This document shows, piece after piece, positions 52,810-63,361 of a stretch of 64,000 bases of DNA. How positions within the stretch are numbered: position 1 is the first letter of the stretch; every line of letters starts with the position of its first letter. Source of the DNA: Plasmopara viticola (Eukaryota; Oomycota; Peronosporomycetes; Peronosporales; Peronosporaceae). The position numbers were made by a program, and so were the translations under genes. The stretch spans positions 186,001 to 250,000 of the forward strand of contig MBPM02000057.1 of the NCBI GenBank assembly GCA_001695595.3, given 5' to 3'. Under the pieces are notes generated by a model. The model was not told the DNA's origin. It saw only the letters and a list, made by a program, of their open reading frames with translations, and did not search any database.

Positions 52810-55466
52810 TCAAAGTGCAACACGACTGGAAGGAATTGTGAGGAACTTTGAGCGTGAATCCTGCTTAAGGTCTCCCACATTTCGTTCCAGTCGATTCAAT
52901 CGATCCATTAGCGTTTTAGCCCAATTCTGCATGCACTTTGTACAGCAACAGCCTTCAGGATTCAACAGGTCACCATCGTGCTCCTCAAAGTCATTAACCA
53001 ATATCGACTTGGCGTCAGTCACCTTGCGAACTGCTGATGATGTATCAGCTGCGACATGTACCGAAGCATTGTCGATGCCATTGACAGAACTACTTGATCT
53101 TTGCAAGGTTTGCCAAAAAGCAACTGTCGAGTTTGTCCATTCAGGTTTTGCTGCATCTATTGCGACAGCTGGTATAGAATGACTCCGGTCACTTGCCGGT
53201 GCTTTTGATGCTGTCAAATCTGCTGACGCTGCGAGAAACGTCGAGGATGATGGCAATGATTCTTGTGTTGTCGACACTTGTACACCTGTCAATTGAGGCA
53301 GCCTGTGTGATCGTTCTTGACTCTTCCACGAACTATCAAATGTAAAACTTGATCCATATTTCAAAGAGTGAGAGTCAACGGATGCTAACGATGTTGACTT
53401 GCATATCGCTGGCTCAGTACTGTCCGATCCTGACTGGCTCTTAGATGATGCTGTAAGTGAATTAGCCAAATGCGCATTCGACGATGCTGAGCGAGAGACG
53501 GATCTAACAGAAGAAGATCCAAGTGTTTCTTTTGTCAAAGGCGCAACAGCAAGTTGCACTGAATGAGCTGTAGCTGCTGTGGAAGCCTGTCTAGAAAGTC
53601 CAGTAGCTATAGGTGTTGTAGACGTGGAGGTGGTAGTCGAAGTCGGGATCTGAGTTAGGAACGCACTCGTTGCTGCTTGCGATCCCGAATGAGGCAAGGA
53701 TTGATGTGAGCCCGACAACAAAGTCAAATCTCTTTCAAGCTTCAAATCATGAGATAAAAGATTTGCTTGGAAGCCTGGTTTTTTGCATGTACAAGTATTT
53801 TCTTTCAATTCTATCCGTTCACGTTTGCTGCTCGACTCTTCGCCACGGACGGAAGCCTGCCACTCATCGTTCTTCCTAAATCTCTTCATTTTCAAAGCTG
53901 GACGGGGTCGCGGGGACGTTAGATCACCCACAGATATATTCGTTCCACTTTCCAAATTCAATATCGGATCTTGACCTTCCTGAGTCGCTGCCGCCATCTC
54001 TCTGACCCTACGTTTAGCAAACGCAATTCGAAATCTTCGTTCTCTCATTGGGCTGCTCTTAATAGACGCCTCATTTTCGTTGTATTTCTCCACCCAGAGC
54101 CAAAATCGATGATCATAAAGCCCCATTTTTTCGCCCGGAAATAATGGCACTGGAATGGACTCAATTTGATTGCTATCCCAACTAGTCGAAGGATTGTTCG
54201 TATCGTTTCGTTCAAGAAACGTTTTGTATTTCTCTATTGTAAAAGTTCGTCTTTCAAGCAACAACCGTCGCGGGATATCCTGCACCAAGCGCTCATCGTC
54301 GAATGGCAAGATCTCTACAGGCGGGGACGTCGATCGCCGTCGTTCTGTATAATCGGAGCGTTCTCTTCGACAAACTCTCTGCAACGGCTTATTTTCTCCG
54401 TACAATGGAAGCAATGGATGGCCTCTTTCTGAGCTTCGATGATTGCTCCGAGGCGGCGAGCTTGAACGAAAACGAGAGCGAGTTAGGTTAGATACGGGAC
54501 GAGCTGGGTCAACCGTATCAGACACTTCTGCCCTCGTACATGCAAATGCGTACCACAAAGAACGCTCTTTAGCTGGATCATCACGCAGCGATGCCAGCGA
54601 AATATCCCGCGACTGAAGCCACCACCGAAACTTGAGCGTATACTGCGATATGGTTTCACAACGCAGCAGCACTATGGGGATTCGCACCATCGCCTCATGC
54701 GGGCGCTTGAGATCGTCTTCACGGATAAGTCCATTGTGGAGTTTGGACATCTCGTCTCAGAAAGCTTCCACCGAGATCACTCGTCGTGCCAGCAACTGTC
54801 TGGAAAGACTCTTTGTCTCGGACGGATTCTGACCGCATGGCGATGCCGATCTACGTGCAAAAGACGACACAGACTTCTCACTGTGTTGCGGCGATGCAGC
54901 AGCTCTGCACGTAAATAAATGAGGAGAACTAGATCGCGAACGCACCCAAGGCTCGATATTTGAGCGATGGGAGACATTACGCAGCGGTGGCGGTGAATGG
55001 CTCTGTGCCACATTAAGGAGTGATTGATCGGCTGCCGAGCTGCCACTGACCGAACGCCCATTACCAAGTGAAGAATTTCTATCACAAACGTAGTGTCGTC
55101 GGGACCAAGGCCGAGACCGAGAACGAGACGATTGGTAGGGAGTTGCTGCTCGATGTGAAGCAGACCTGCTCATTCCTTTTCCTCGTGTATGTGCAAACTG
55201 CAGTCGGAACTTTCGCTCACGCATGGGGTTCCCACGCATAGTAGCCAGTGAGAGCTGCCGCATCGTCAGCCAGCGTTTAAATTCGCGCTCGTACTCCTGC
55301 GGACTCTCGCCCGACCAAAGTGGAACTGGAATCTCCCACGACGTGCATCGATTCGGATCACGCAGCTCTTGCCAGTACGTATCCACTGATAGCACGCGCG
55401 TTGTGAGGAGATACCATTTCGAAGAGCCTTGGCACTGGCAGCGTGGCCTCGACTTCGTTCGTTCAT
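52810..55466 (-). pseudogene. IPVPLFPGE-module protein with three modules (paralogue 2), in-frame TGA
   Basis: One minus-strand frame runs through the whole region with a single TGA at 54757-54759. Module 1 (about 55415-55170): LLTTRVLSVDTYWQELRD, IPVPLWSGESPQEYEREFKR, NPMRERKFRLQFAHTR. Module 2 (about 54800-54530): LARRVISVEAF, the TGA, DEMSKLHNGL, then a worn IPIVLLRCETISQYTLKFR. Module 3 (about 54270-54000): RRTFTIEKYKTFLER, IPVPLFPGEKMGLYDHRFW, SPMRERRFRIAFAKRR. Between modules lie Ser/Arg-rich linkers. The C-terminal third has TCTCKKPGF, a Ser/Thr-rich region, and GCCCTKCMQNWAKTLMDRLN with a short coiled coil. The long coiled-coil end of the other two paralogues is missing. No ATG begins the frame; the only nearby ATG (55466) is in another frame. 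It is a recent pseudogene, a readthrough gene, or carries sequencing errors. Confidence 0.6.
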
Positions 55467-55551
55467 GTATAACTTTAGGTGTTGCAATTGATTGGCGTAC
55501 CGTCAACTTGAACTTTGTATAGGATTGATACGCAACAAGGGTACACTTTTG

Positions 55552-57691
55552 ATGGCAACTCAAGAAGTTGTCTCGAATCCACCAAAGCCGACTTGTGCGC
55601 TGGAGGATTTGGTTCTGGCTCGTCACATGGTGCACCACAAAGATTTTATCAGTGAGGAGCCTGCGCCCGTGGCCAATGTTCCAACGAATCAGGAGTTAAA
55701 TGGAGACACTGCCACTATTTCAAGCGAAGAGACCGTGTCCGACACTCTTTCCTCTCAAACACACAAGGTGGTTGAGAAAGTCGGAAATAAAGAAGAGGAC
55801 GACAACGAACTCTTTTGTGTGACCTGCGAAAAGGATAGTTTATCAAAGACGAGTCTCTAACTTGGAAAATGTTTGCCGTTGCAACCGACCAGGCTCGTTG
55901 TCTATGCCAAAAGAAGATGAGGTAGAGTCTAGACCTCGGTTTGAGTGTGAAAGCATGTTTGCGAGCTGGCAAAGTTTGCGCAGTCATCTCAATCGTGAAA
56001 ATCCTTGCGATCATGATGCGACGGTACGACGACGAATGTCGGCTTTTAAAACGTGTCATAAGTGTGGAAGGACATTTTCAAGCCCGCAGAGTCTCCGTAT
56101 CCACTTGAACAGGGTAAAAACATGTAACCAGGAAATTACGACACCCGTGTCACCTTCGACACCCCCGACGACAATTCCTCACACTGTTCCACTGGCGATG
56201 AACACAGAAGAGCTTAAAAATGAGGGACGAATAGCAAAATCCAGGTATCAAGCTTGTAGAGCGTATCTCAAGAAGCGCGGACGACTTGAGGAAGTTGAAG
56301 AATCTTCTTCGTCATGCTTGCAATCTGATGATGTCTTTCAAGAAACGAAAGCGCCTGCCCTTAAAGAAAAGCTTCATCGACACACTTCAGATGCTTCAGT
56401 GTGGGAGGGTGACAGCTTAGAGGCTTTGAATATTGAGTGGAAAAAGCCCCGCTTTCAGCCGAAAGTGACTCAAGAAAAGGACAAAACGGTTAATTTACCC
56501 TCTGGTGTTTCACAGCCAATAACTCAGCCTATTTTGCCTACGTCACCGGTACAAAATCCTCTGGAGAAGTTCGTGATTAGCGAAGGGAGCTTCGTGCATC
56601 ACTCAACCAATAGCCACGGTGGTGATCTACTTGCGGGAGGTTGCAGCTGTCCACCGTGTGTTCGGAGGTGGGCGAGAAATATCATGAATCGAATGCAGCA
56701 AATTGAAGACGAGGTGGTGATGTTGCGCCAAAACGAATTGGCTGAAGGTGCAAATGTCAATGGTAGTGCTGATGTTTATACTGCTTCGACTTACCCTTCA
56801 ATTTCGCAAATCCGCTCTGGAAAATCGAATGGTGGTCAATCCAAGTTGCCATGTGATATGAGCTTCGCTGTGCAGTCTACAGGCAACAGTGTTGAAAGTG
56901 GTCACTCGCAGGCAAATGCTGTAAATATCGTGAATTCTCTGGCGAGCTGCAGTCGTGTCAAGCCGACATTGCCGACGCCAGAGAATGATCAAAGGGGTGG
57001 CGCGGGCAACAATCACATCACCTTACAAAAAAGTGGAGGATTGCCTTTTCGCGCTGAAGGTTTTCGCGCCGACAATCCACACTTCGATGACCAACAACAA
57101 CCACGGCCACGTCCAACAGCTACAGGCGTGCAAGGTCTTGGAAAGGACAAAAGTAGTCTGGTGGACACATATACTCACTTGAACGACCAAATTTTGATAA
57201 AGGAAAAGATCATTGAAGACTCCAAGGCTCGAGGTCGTGCAAGCGACAGTCTGGAACTTCGCAAGCAAGTGGATGAGCTTCGCTTAATCGTTAGCGCAGA
57301 AAAAGCCAACCGCGAAACGACGGTGGCCGCTCTTATTGCGTGCGAATGGACATCTCGGCGCGATGAGTTTAAGGCTTTACTCGAAGACAATGCATCCCGC
57401 AATGCACCACGTGATGAGCAGACCCACCATACAAAATGGGCTGAAATCTCTACTAAAATGTTTGCGAAAGACAAAGCGATCGCTGAGCTGGAAAGGCAAA
57501 TGGACATTATTGTGGGTGGTGGTAGAGATAATCGTGCTCGATATGCAGAGATGGGCGAGCTCTCTAGCAAATTGGCAACCGAGTACGCTGCGAAAATAGC
57601 ATTGGAAAGTGAACGTGAAGAGGTCTTCACGGGTCTTGTGAAATCCAGCCTTCGCGTTCGGTGGCTCGTTCGCAACGCTCTGCAGTTGTAG
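55552..57691 (+). CDS. Zinc-finger coiled-coil paralogue 3 (frame change near 55823-55860)
   Basis: From ATG 55552 a frame runs MATQEVVSNPPKPTC... through an acidic region to a stop at 55860. A second frame, open from about 55823, runs to 57691 and carries the rest: NVCRCNRPGSLS (like TCTCKKPGF of paralogue 2), two finger-like repeats ending SLRSHLNRENPC and TCHKCGRTFSSPQSLRIHLN, a Ser/Pro-rich linker, GCSCPPCVRRWARNIMNRMQ, and a long C-terminal coiled coil (HLNDQILIKEKIIEDSK, TTVAALIACEWTSRRDEFKA, end RVRWLVRNALQL) matching paralogue 1. No canonical GT-AG intron joins the two frames cleanly, so a frameshift, an unusual intron, or a sequencing error lies between them. The gene lacks the IPVPLFPGE module. 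Divergent to paralogue 2. The C2H2/C2HC fingers suggest nucleic-acid or protein binding; function unknown. Confidence 0.6.
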
Positions 57692-58995
57692 CCATTGTAT
57701 AGGGTAGTTTGACACAGTTACGTGACCGACACGTGTTTTGAATAACATTGTGACGATTGAACGAGTGTTGGAATTGACTTAAACTTGAATGACACGGCTA
57801 AGATCATTTAAAGATCTGAAGGTTAAGTCATCCTTAGAGTGACCACTTTTTACTAATAAAGAAGTAAATGACGCGGGTGTGGTACCAAAGTCAAAACTGA
57901 CTTGGGTGCTTTCGTTGTGCAGCTATTCCTTCACATAGTTCACAAGAACTATCGCTGCTTGGTGTACGGGTAGTAAGCAATGATGGTCACGAGAAATACG
58001 GTTATTCGGTCAAGCACGCCGCACATAGTCTTTGCAAGAGAAGTGTGTGCTTATTGTGTCTGACGAGCCTAGACTTTTTTTGTCTAGTAAAGCCGTGACC
58101 GCAGTCACTGCTGTAATCAAGAGCATTTTCTCGTGCAAAGCTACCGCGAGTAGCAGCCGTGGAAAGCTAATTAGTTCTACTTGTGTCTATGGCCAAAAGC
58201 AGCTACCCAAGAAATATAACAGACACGCATCTCCCATCTCCACAAGCGCAGGGAGCAAAGCACATGTAATAAATGGAAAGAGCGACCCGACTGCTTGTGA
58301 CGAGCACACGGCATGTGGCGTGAGTAGAAAAAACTTTACTAGTGGTTAGTGCAATACAAAAGTCTATTTCTCAAGTGCTCTAAATGCCTCCCGTTATGTC
58401 ACATGGCACTGAATCGTGCCATATTTTATTTGTCTTGTCATGTGACAAGGCGTATTACATTCACCTTAGCTTTAGTTGTAGCTTATGGTTGTCAAGATCC
58501 ATCCACACGATTGAAAATGTGGTAAAGAACAAGCCGCGAATACGGTCCATGTGTGCATTTATTGTCAGAATCACCTATGCCCTTTGTTTTAAATAGCTAC
58601 GACTTGAGCTCATAAACATCTACAATTAAATTATGTGTTGGAGTGTTGTTATGGAAAAGAAGCTGAGATACAGCCTTCACCATATCGCATGGTCAACTGT
58701 GGTAGTCTGAGCTATAATAATAGATTAAGTAAAAAAGCATGCCGAGACTGCGTTGACTACGCGATAAAATTGCACAAAATTCTTTGACAGGAAGTTCACA
58801 AAATCGACCGTGGTGGAGCTCGTACGCAAGAAAATGCGATCAGTGCGTACGCGTCGTTCGATATGTTGAAGCACACGATTACAGCAGCCTCAGTGCTGCG
58901 CATTTCAAAATTAGATCAGATGCCCTTCGTCAAAGTCTGTCCTAGCAACGTGTCGCTCTCGGTGAGATTGGTGCATTATCCGATGGCACAATAAT
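57692..58995. other. Intergenic; short unassigned frame
   Basis: A plus-strand frame at 58032-58349 stays open for about 105 codons (RLFLSSKAVTAVTAVIKSIF and a Lys/Ser-rich end) without an ATG at its start. It may be chance or an exon. No other signal was found before the Copia LTR. Confidence 0.4.
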
Positions 58996-59135
58996 TGAAA
59001 ATGTTACTTGGGCACTAGTTAGCAAATTGCAAAAGTGAATATTTATAAGGGCTAAGTTTAAGTAGTCATCAAGGGGATTGCAGATACCGGTACTTACCGA
59101 TATGTTGTTGCTGGTCGAGGCGTCGATTCTCCAAC
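58996..59135 (-). repeat. Copia 3' LTR
   Basis: In element sense it runs from GTTGGAGAATCGACGCCTCG to ...TTTTCA, about 140 bp. Short for an LTR but within the Copia range. The 5' LTR matches over its full length. Confidence 0.85.
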
Positions 59136-62100
59136 GCTCCCACTCGACTCGTCAGCACTTGGCGACTTGATGTTCAACTTGTTTCGGAGATTTTGAAACT
59201 GCACAGCGCTGATTGGCTTGGTCATCATGTCGGCCATCATGTCATTTGTTGAGCAATACTGCAACACCACTTGGCCATCTTCTACCTTTTCACGAACAAA
59301 ATGATAACGAATGCCGATGTGCTTGGTGCGCCTGTGAAATTTCGGGTTCTTGGCCAATGCAATGGAGCCCTGATTGTCCTCGCAAACTGTTACCGCTTCA
59401 TCAGTTGTCAACTCACCCAATTCGCACAAGAAAGCCTTTAGCCATATAGCCTCTTGTGTTGCCTCCGACAACGCCATGTATTCAGCTTCAGTAGATGACA
59501 GCGCCACCGTACGTTGCTTCTTGCTTCTCCAGCTGATGCATCCGCCGTTCATCATAAACGCATAGCCGCTCGTGCTTCTTCTTGTTGCAATATCTTCAGC
59601 CCAATCTGCATCCGTGAAACCTCGAAGTCCATCATCGCAGCCCGGTTGGTATTCAATACCATGTGTCCTTGTCCCTTGAATGAACCTGAAGACCCGCTTG
59701 AGCGCTTGCCAATGAGTAGGACATGGATCAGCCGCAAATTGGCTGAGTACTCCCACTGCTGCCGCGAGGTTTGGTCGAGCACATACCATGAGATACATGA
59801 TGCACCCTACTGCATTTCGATAGGGGACTCCAGCCATGGTCACGTCGTGCTTACAACTGTCTTCACACATATTCTTTGTCAGTTTGAGGCCCGGATCTTG
59901 AGGTGTCTTGACCGGGTTACTGGCATCCATCTTAAAAATGTGCAAAATGTCACTTGCAAACTCATTCTGTCGCATCGAAATAACTCCACTTGTCTTGTCT
60001 TGCTCAATTTCAATTCCGAGGAATAACTTGAGCTGGCCCTTATCAGTCATCTCGAATCGATCACTAAATGATTGCTTGGTATTTTGAAGAATCTTGACAC
60101 TGCTGCTTGCGAGCACTAAATCATCAACGTAAAGAGCCACAAAGATCATGGCTTGGTCGTTTCGCATCAAGTAAATGCAGTGGTCTGACTCACACTTCTT
60201 GAACCCAAGCTTAAGCATGATTTCGTCGATGGTCTTGTTCCACATGCGAGGTGACTGTTTCAGGCCGTATATTGACCGCTTGAGCTTGCAAACAAAATCC
60301 GGGTGCTCTTGATTCACAAAGCCGTCCGGTTGCTCCATGTATATGTCTTCATCCAACGGTCCGTTAAGGAACGCTGTCTTGACGTCCATTCGATGCAGTG
60401 TAAGGCTGTATTTGGCAGTAAGACTAAACAGGATCCGAATCGATGTGAGCTTCGCCACCGGTGCAAACGTTTCATCATAGTCAATGCCGTACTTCTGTGA
60501 GAAGCCTGTAGCAACAAGACGAGCCTTGAACCTTTCAACTTCCCCATCTTGATTCTCTTTCACACGAAAAACCCATCTGCATCCAATCGCCTTGCGTCCT
60601 TTTGACAATGGCACAATATCCCAAGTTTGATTCTTATGCAAGGACTTAACCTTCGAGTCACAGGCTTCCTTCCACTTTACAGCGTCACTGGATTCTATAG
60701 CCGACTTGAATGAAGTCGGCATCTCTCCCACTGAATCCATGCCGTAGGCCGCCTCAACATTGAAGCAGTCTTGTGCTGCTGCCGACATCTCTTTAAGTCC
60801 ACGACCTTTGCTGAAGGTTATATGCCGCTTAATTCTTGGAATTTCTGTTGCTTTCTCGAGCGATTCATTTCGTTGGTGACGTTTCCTGCCCACATCAATG
60901 TCAACATCGGAAGAAGTTGCCTCTTCTTCTTGTGATTCTTCATCAGTTTCTTCGCCATCTTCGATGACAACCTCTTCATTGCAGTGATCACGCTGCCCAG
61001 TATCAAAGACCATTCCATAAACTTGGCATCGCGACTGACTTGTACACGACGAGTTTGTAGTTCCTCAAAACGATACGCTTTTTCATGCTCGAAATAACCG
61101 ATAAAGCGGCAGCGTACCGACCTTGCATCAAGTTTGGTGCGTTTTTCTTTGGGAACCGCGACAAATGCGTGGCAACCAAACACCTTAAGATTTGCCAGCA
61201 ATGGCATTTCACCGGTCCAAATTTGGTGGGGTGACTTGTCGTGAGAAGCAGCGCGTGTAGGACAACGATTTCGTAGGAATGAAGCGGTCATAACTGCTTC
61301 GCCCCAGTAAATTTTTGGTAATCCAGCGTGTTCCATCATGCACCTCGCGCACTCAACCAACGTTCGGTTCATGCGCTCAGCCACTTCATTCAGCTGTGAT
61401 GTGTACGGCGGGGTGATCTTTTGAGCAATTCCCCGGTCACTGCAAAACTTGGCCAATCTGTGCGATGTATATTCTCCACCATTATCACTGCGAAGCGACT
61501 TTACTCGGTATCCGGTCTGCGTTTTTGCAAGCGCGACATATTCAGCAAACTTGGTAGAAACTTCGAATATTTTATTGCGCAGCAAGTATACCATGCAAAA
61601 GTGTGATTTGTCGTCAATAAATGTGACGAAATATCGCTTTCCACTAAAAGTAGGCGTCCACATAGGGCCACAAACATCACTGTGGATGACATCCAGCACT
61701 TGTTTTGCACAATTAGGTGATGACTTAATGTAGCTTGTACGCGTTTGTTTGCCAAGCGAACATCCGTCACACGCCTCCCACTGCTTAACAGACGCAATAT
61801 CAATATCAGTTCTATAGTTTTTCTCAACAATGGCATCCAATCCACTAAAGCCAATGTGACCAAGTCGAAGGCGCCAGAGGTACGAATTGGTGTCCCCATG
61901 GCATCCCATCGAAGTTGTCACATTTGCCGTCTCAGCTGGAATTGGTGTCATGCAGAGCTTGAACAAACCCTTTCCTTCGCGAGCACCAAGCTGCCATCGC
62001 AAACGTTTTGCATTTGCAAAGCAACCATCTCGCTCAAAGGTAACTGGTCCGACATGTTTCGTAAAACGGCCCACTGAAAAAAAATTTCGCAGTAGTTTCG

Positions 62101-63211
62101 GAATGTGTTACACACTTGTAAGTACACCTTTCTTGATTCCACGTGGTGTTTGCATTGACATAACTATGTCACCCGTTCCAACCGCTTGAACAATACCGTC
62201 ATCAGCAAGGTGTACGTCCACCGGAGACATGACCTTGTAGTTGATCATATACTCTTTCGAGTACGTCATATGCTGAGTTGCACCCGAGTCTACCAGCCAA
62301 ACACTGCTTGACTTGGTAGCACTTGTGTCACCACCCACCGAAAATAGAAAGTCGCTAGAAACATCTTCAAATTGTGCGACATTCGCACGCTGTGGCCTTT
62401 GCCGCTCCGCATTATCACGAATTTGCGCGGGATACTTGGCAATCCAATGACCTTGTTCCCCACAGTAATGGCGAGATCCACTTGTCTTCGCCTGCACAAG
62501 ACGTCTTTTGCGCTTGTTGTTATCATTAGCCATGAACGCTTGACCTTGGTTGTGCGCGGCTCCATCGATGCCGCCACCCTGTTCCTTGCGCTTCATGTCT
62601 TCATGTAGTACCCGAGACGTCACGAGATCCCACGTCATTGAATCAGCACGTGACTCTAGTGCCGTGATGAGAAATTGGTACGATTATCTCAAACTACTCA
62701 GAGGCTTGATAACCAAGTCGTCCTCGCTAACCGGAGTCCCGATCGCATCAAGCTGCTCCGCTAGTGTCTTTAACTTGTTAATGTGCGGAAGCACATCATC
62801 ACATTCATCCATTGTTGCTGTCATGAAACGTCGACGAAGGAAGAGTCGATTGGCGAGGCTCTTCTTCTCGGAATGTCCTTCGAGTCTTGACCATGCATCA
62901 TGCGCGCCAGTCGCAGAACGAACCAGTGGCAGCTGGGAATCTTCCATCGCGAGACAGATGATCCCGAGCGCCTAGCTTGACTTTCTCTTATAGGCTCCTT
63001 GGTCCAGCGAAGTGACGCTTTGCTCCAACTTAATCTCGCCACTTGCCACGTCCCACAGATCTTTCTCCTCCAACACCATCTGCATCTTGGATTTCCAGTT
63101 GTGGAAGTTGGTGCCGTCAAACTTGATAATCAGGCTTGGCTTAGACGCGTTCATGGTGGCGAAGGCAGAGTCAGGGGGTGGGAAGGCAGAGTCGGCGGGG
63201 CTTGGGCTCAT
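59094..63211 (-). pseudogene. Copia gag-pol polyprotein, broken
   Basis: Frame start ATG 63211. Gag: FDGTNFHNWKSKMQMVLEEK, then MTATMDECDDVLPHINKLK; a zinc knuckle near 62470 reads HYCGEQGHWIAKY, with the first and last Cys lost. Protease: VWLVDSGATQHMT. Integrase: CDGCSLGKQTR leader, HSDVCGPM (Asp), SLRSDNGGEYTS (Asp), NEVAERMNRT (Glu). RT: WVFRVKENQDGEVERFKARL, LYVDDLVLASS (catalytic YVDD). RNase H: FTDADWAEDIATRRSTSGY and STEAEYMALSEA. Lesions: TAG 62972-62974, TAA 62684-62686, TAA 62108-62110 (all in frame) and a one-base loss near 61013 between integrase and RT. Catalytic residues are otherwise kept. Confidence 0.9.
59136..59150 (-). other. Polypurine tract of the Copia element
   Basis: In element sense GAGTGGGAGC lies directly before the 3' LTR, the expected place for plus-strand priming. 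Short and interrupted. Confidence 0.5.
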
Positions 63212-63215
63212 AACC
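63204..63215 (-). other. Primer binding site, initiator-tRNA anticodon type
   Basis: Element-sense GGTTATGAGCCC just after the 5' LTR complements GGGCTCATAACC, the anticodon-loop sequence of initiator tRNA-Met. Such internal (half-tRNA) priming is known from Copia-type elements. The gag ATG (63211-63209) lies inside this site. Confidence 0.65.
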
Positions 63216-63218
63216 AAT

Positions 63219-63361
63219 TGAAAACGTGACTTGGGCACTAGTTAGCAAATTGCAAAAGTGAATATATTTATAAGTGCTAATTTTAAGTAGTCATCAAAAG
63301 GGTTGCAGATACCGATACTTTCCGATATGTAGTTACTGGTCGAGGCGTCGATTCTCCAACA
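63219..63361 (-). repeat. Copia 5' LTR
   Basis: 143 bp in element sense from (T)GTTGGAGAATCG to ...GTTTTCA. Compared with the 3' LTR it has a 2-bp indel (ATATATTT versus ATATTT) and about a dozen substitutions. Confidence 0.85.

Larger units (their letters stand above)
58996..63361 (-). mobile_element. Ty1/Copia LTR retrotransposon, full length, inactivated
   Basis: Element of about 4.37 kb on the minus strand, with LTRs at 63219-63361 (5') and 58996-59135 (3'). The gene order gag, protease, integrase, reverse transcriptase, RNase H is Copia (integrase before RT). Three in-frame stops and one frameshift inactivate the polyprotein. LTRs differ by about a dozen substitutions and a 2-bp indel by eye, so the insertion is not recent. 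A 5-bp target duplication is possible (ATAAT at the left, ACAAT at the right) but not exact. Confidence 0.9.

Noticed and set aside
54757..54759. TGA as recoded selenocysteine or reassigned codon
   Set aside because: The aligned residue in sister modules is Trp or non-Cys, and other genes here use TGA as a normal stop.
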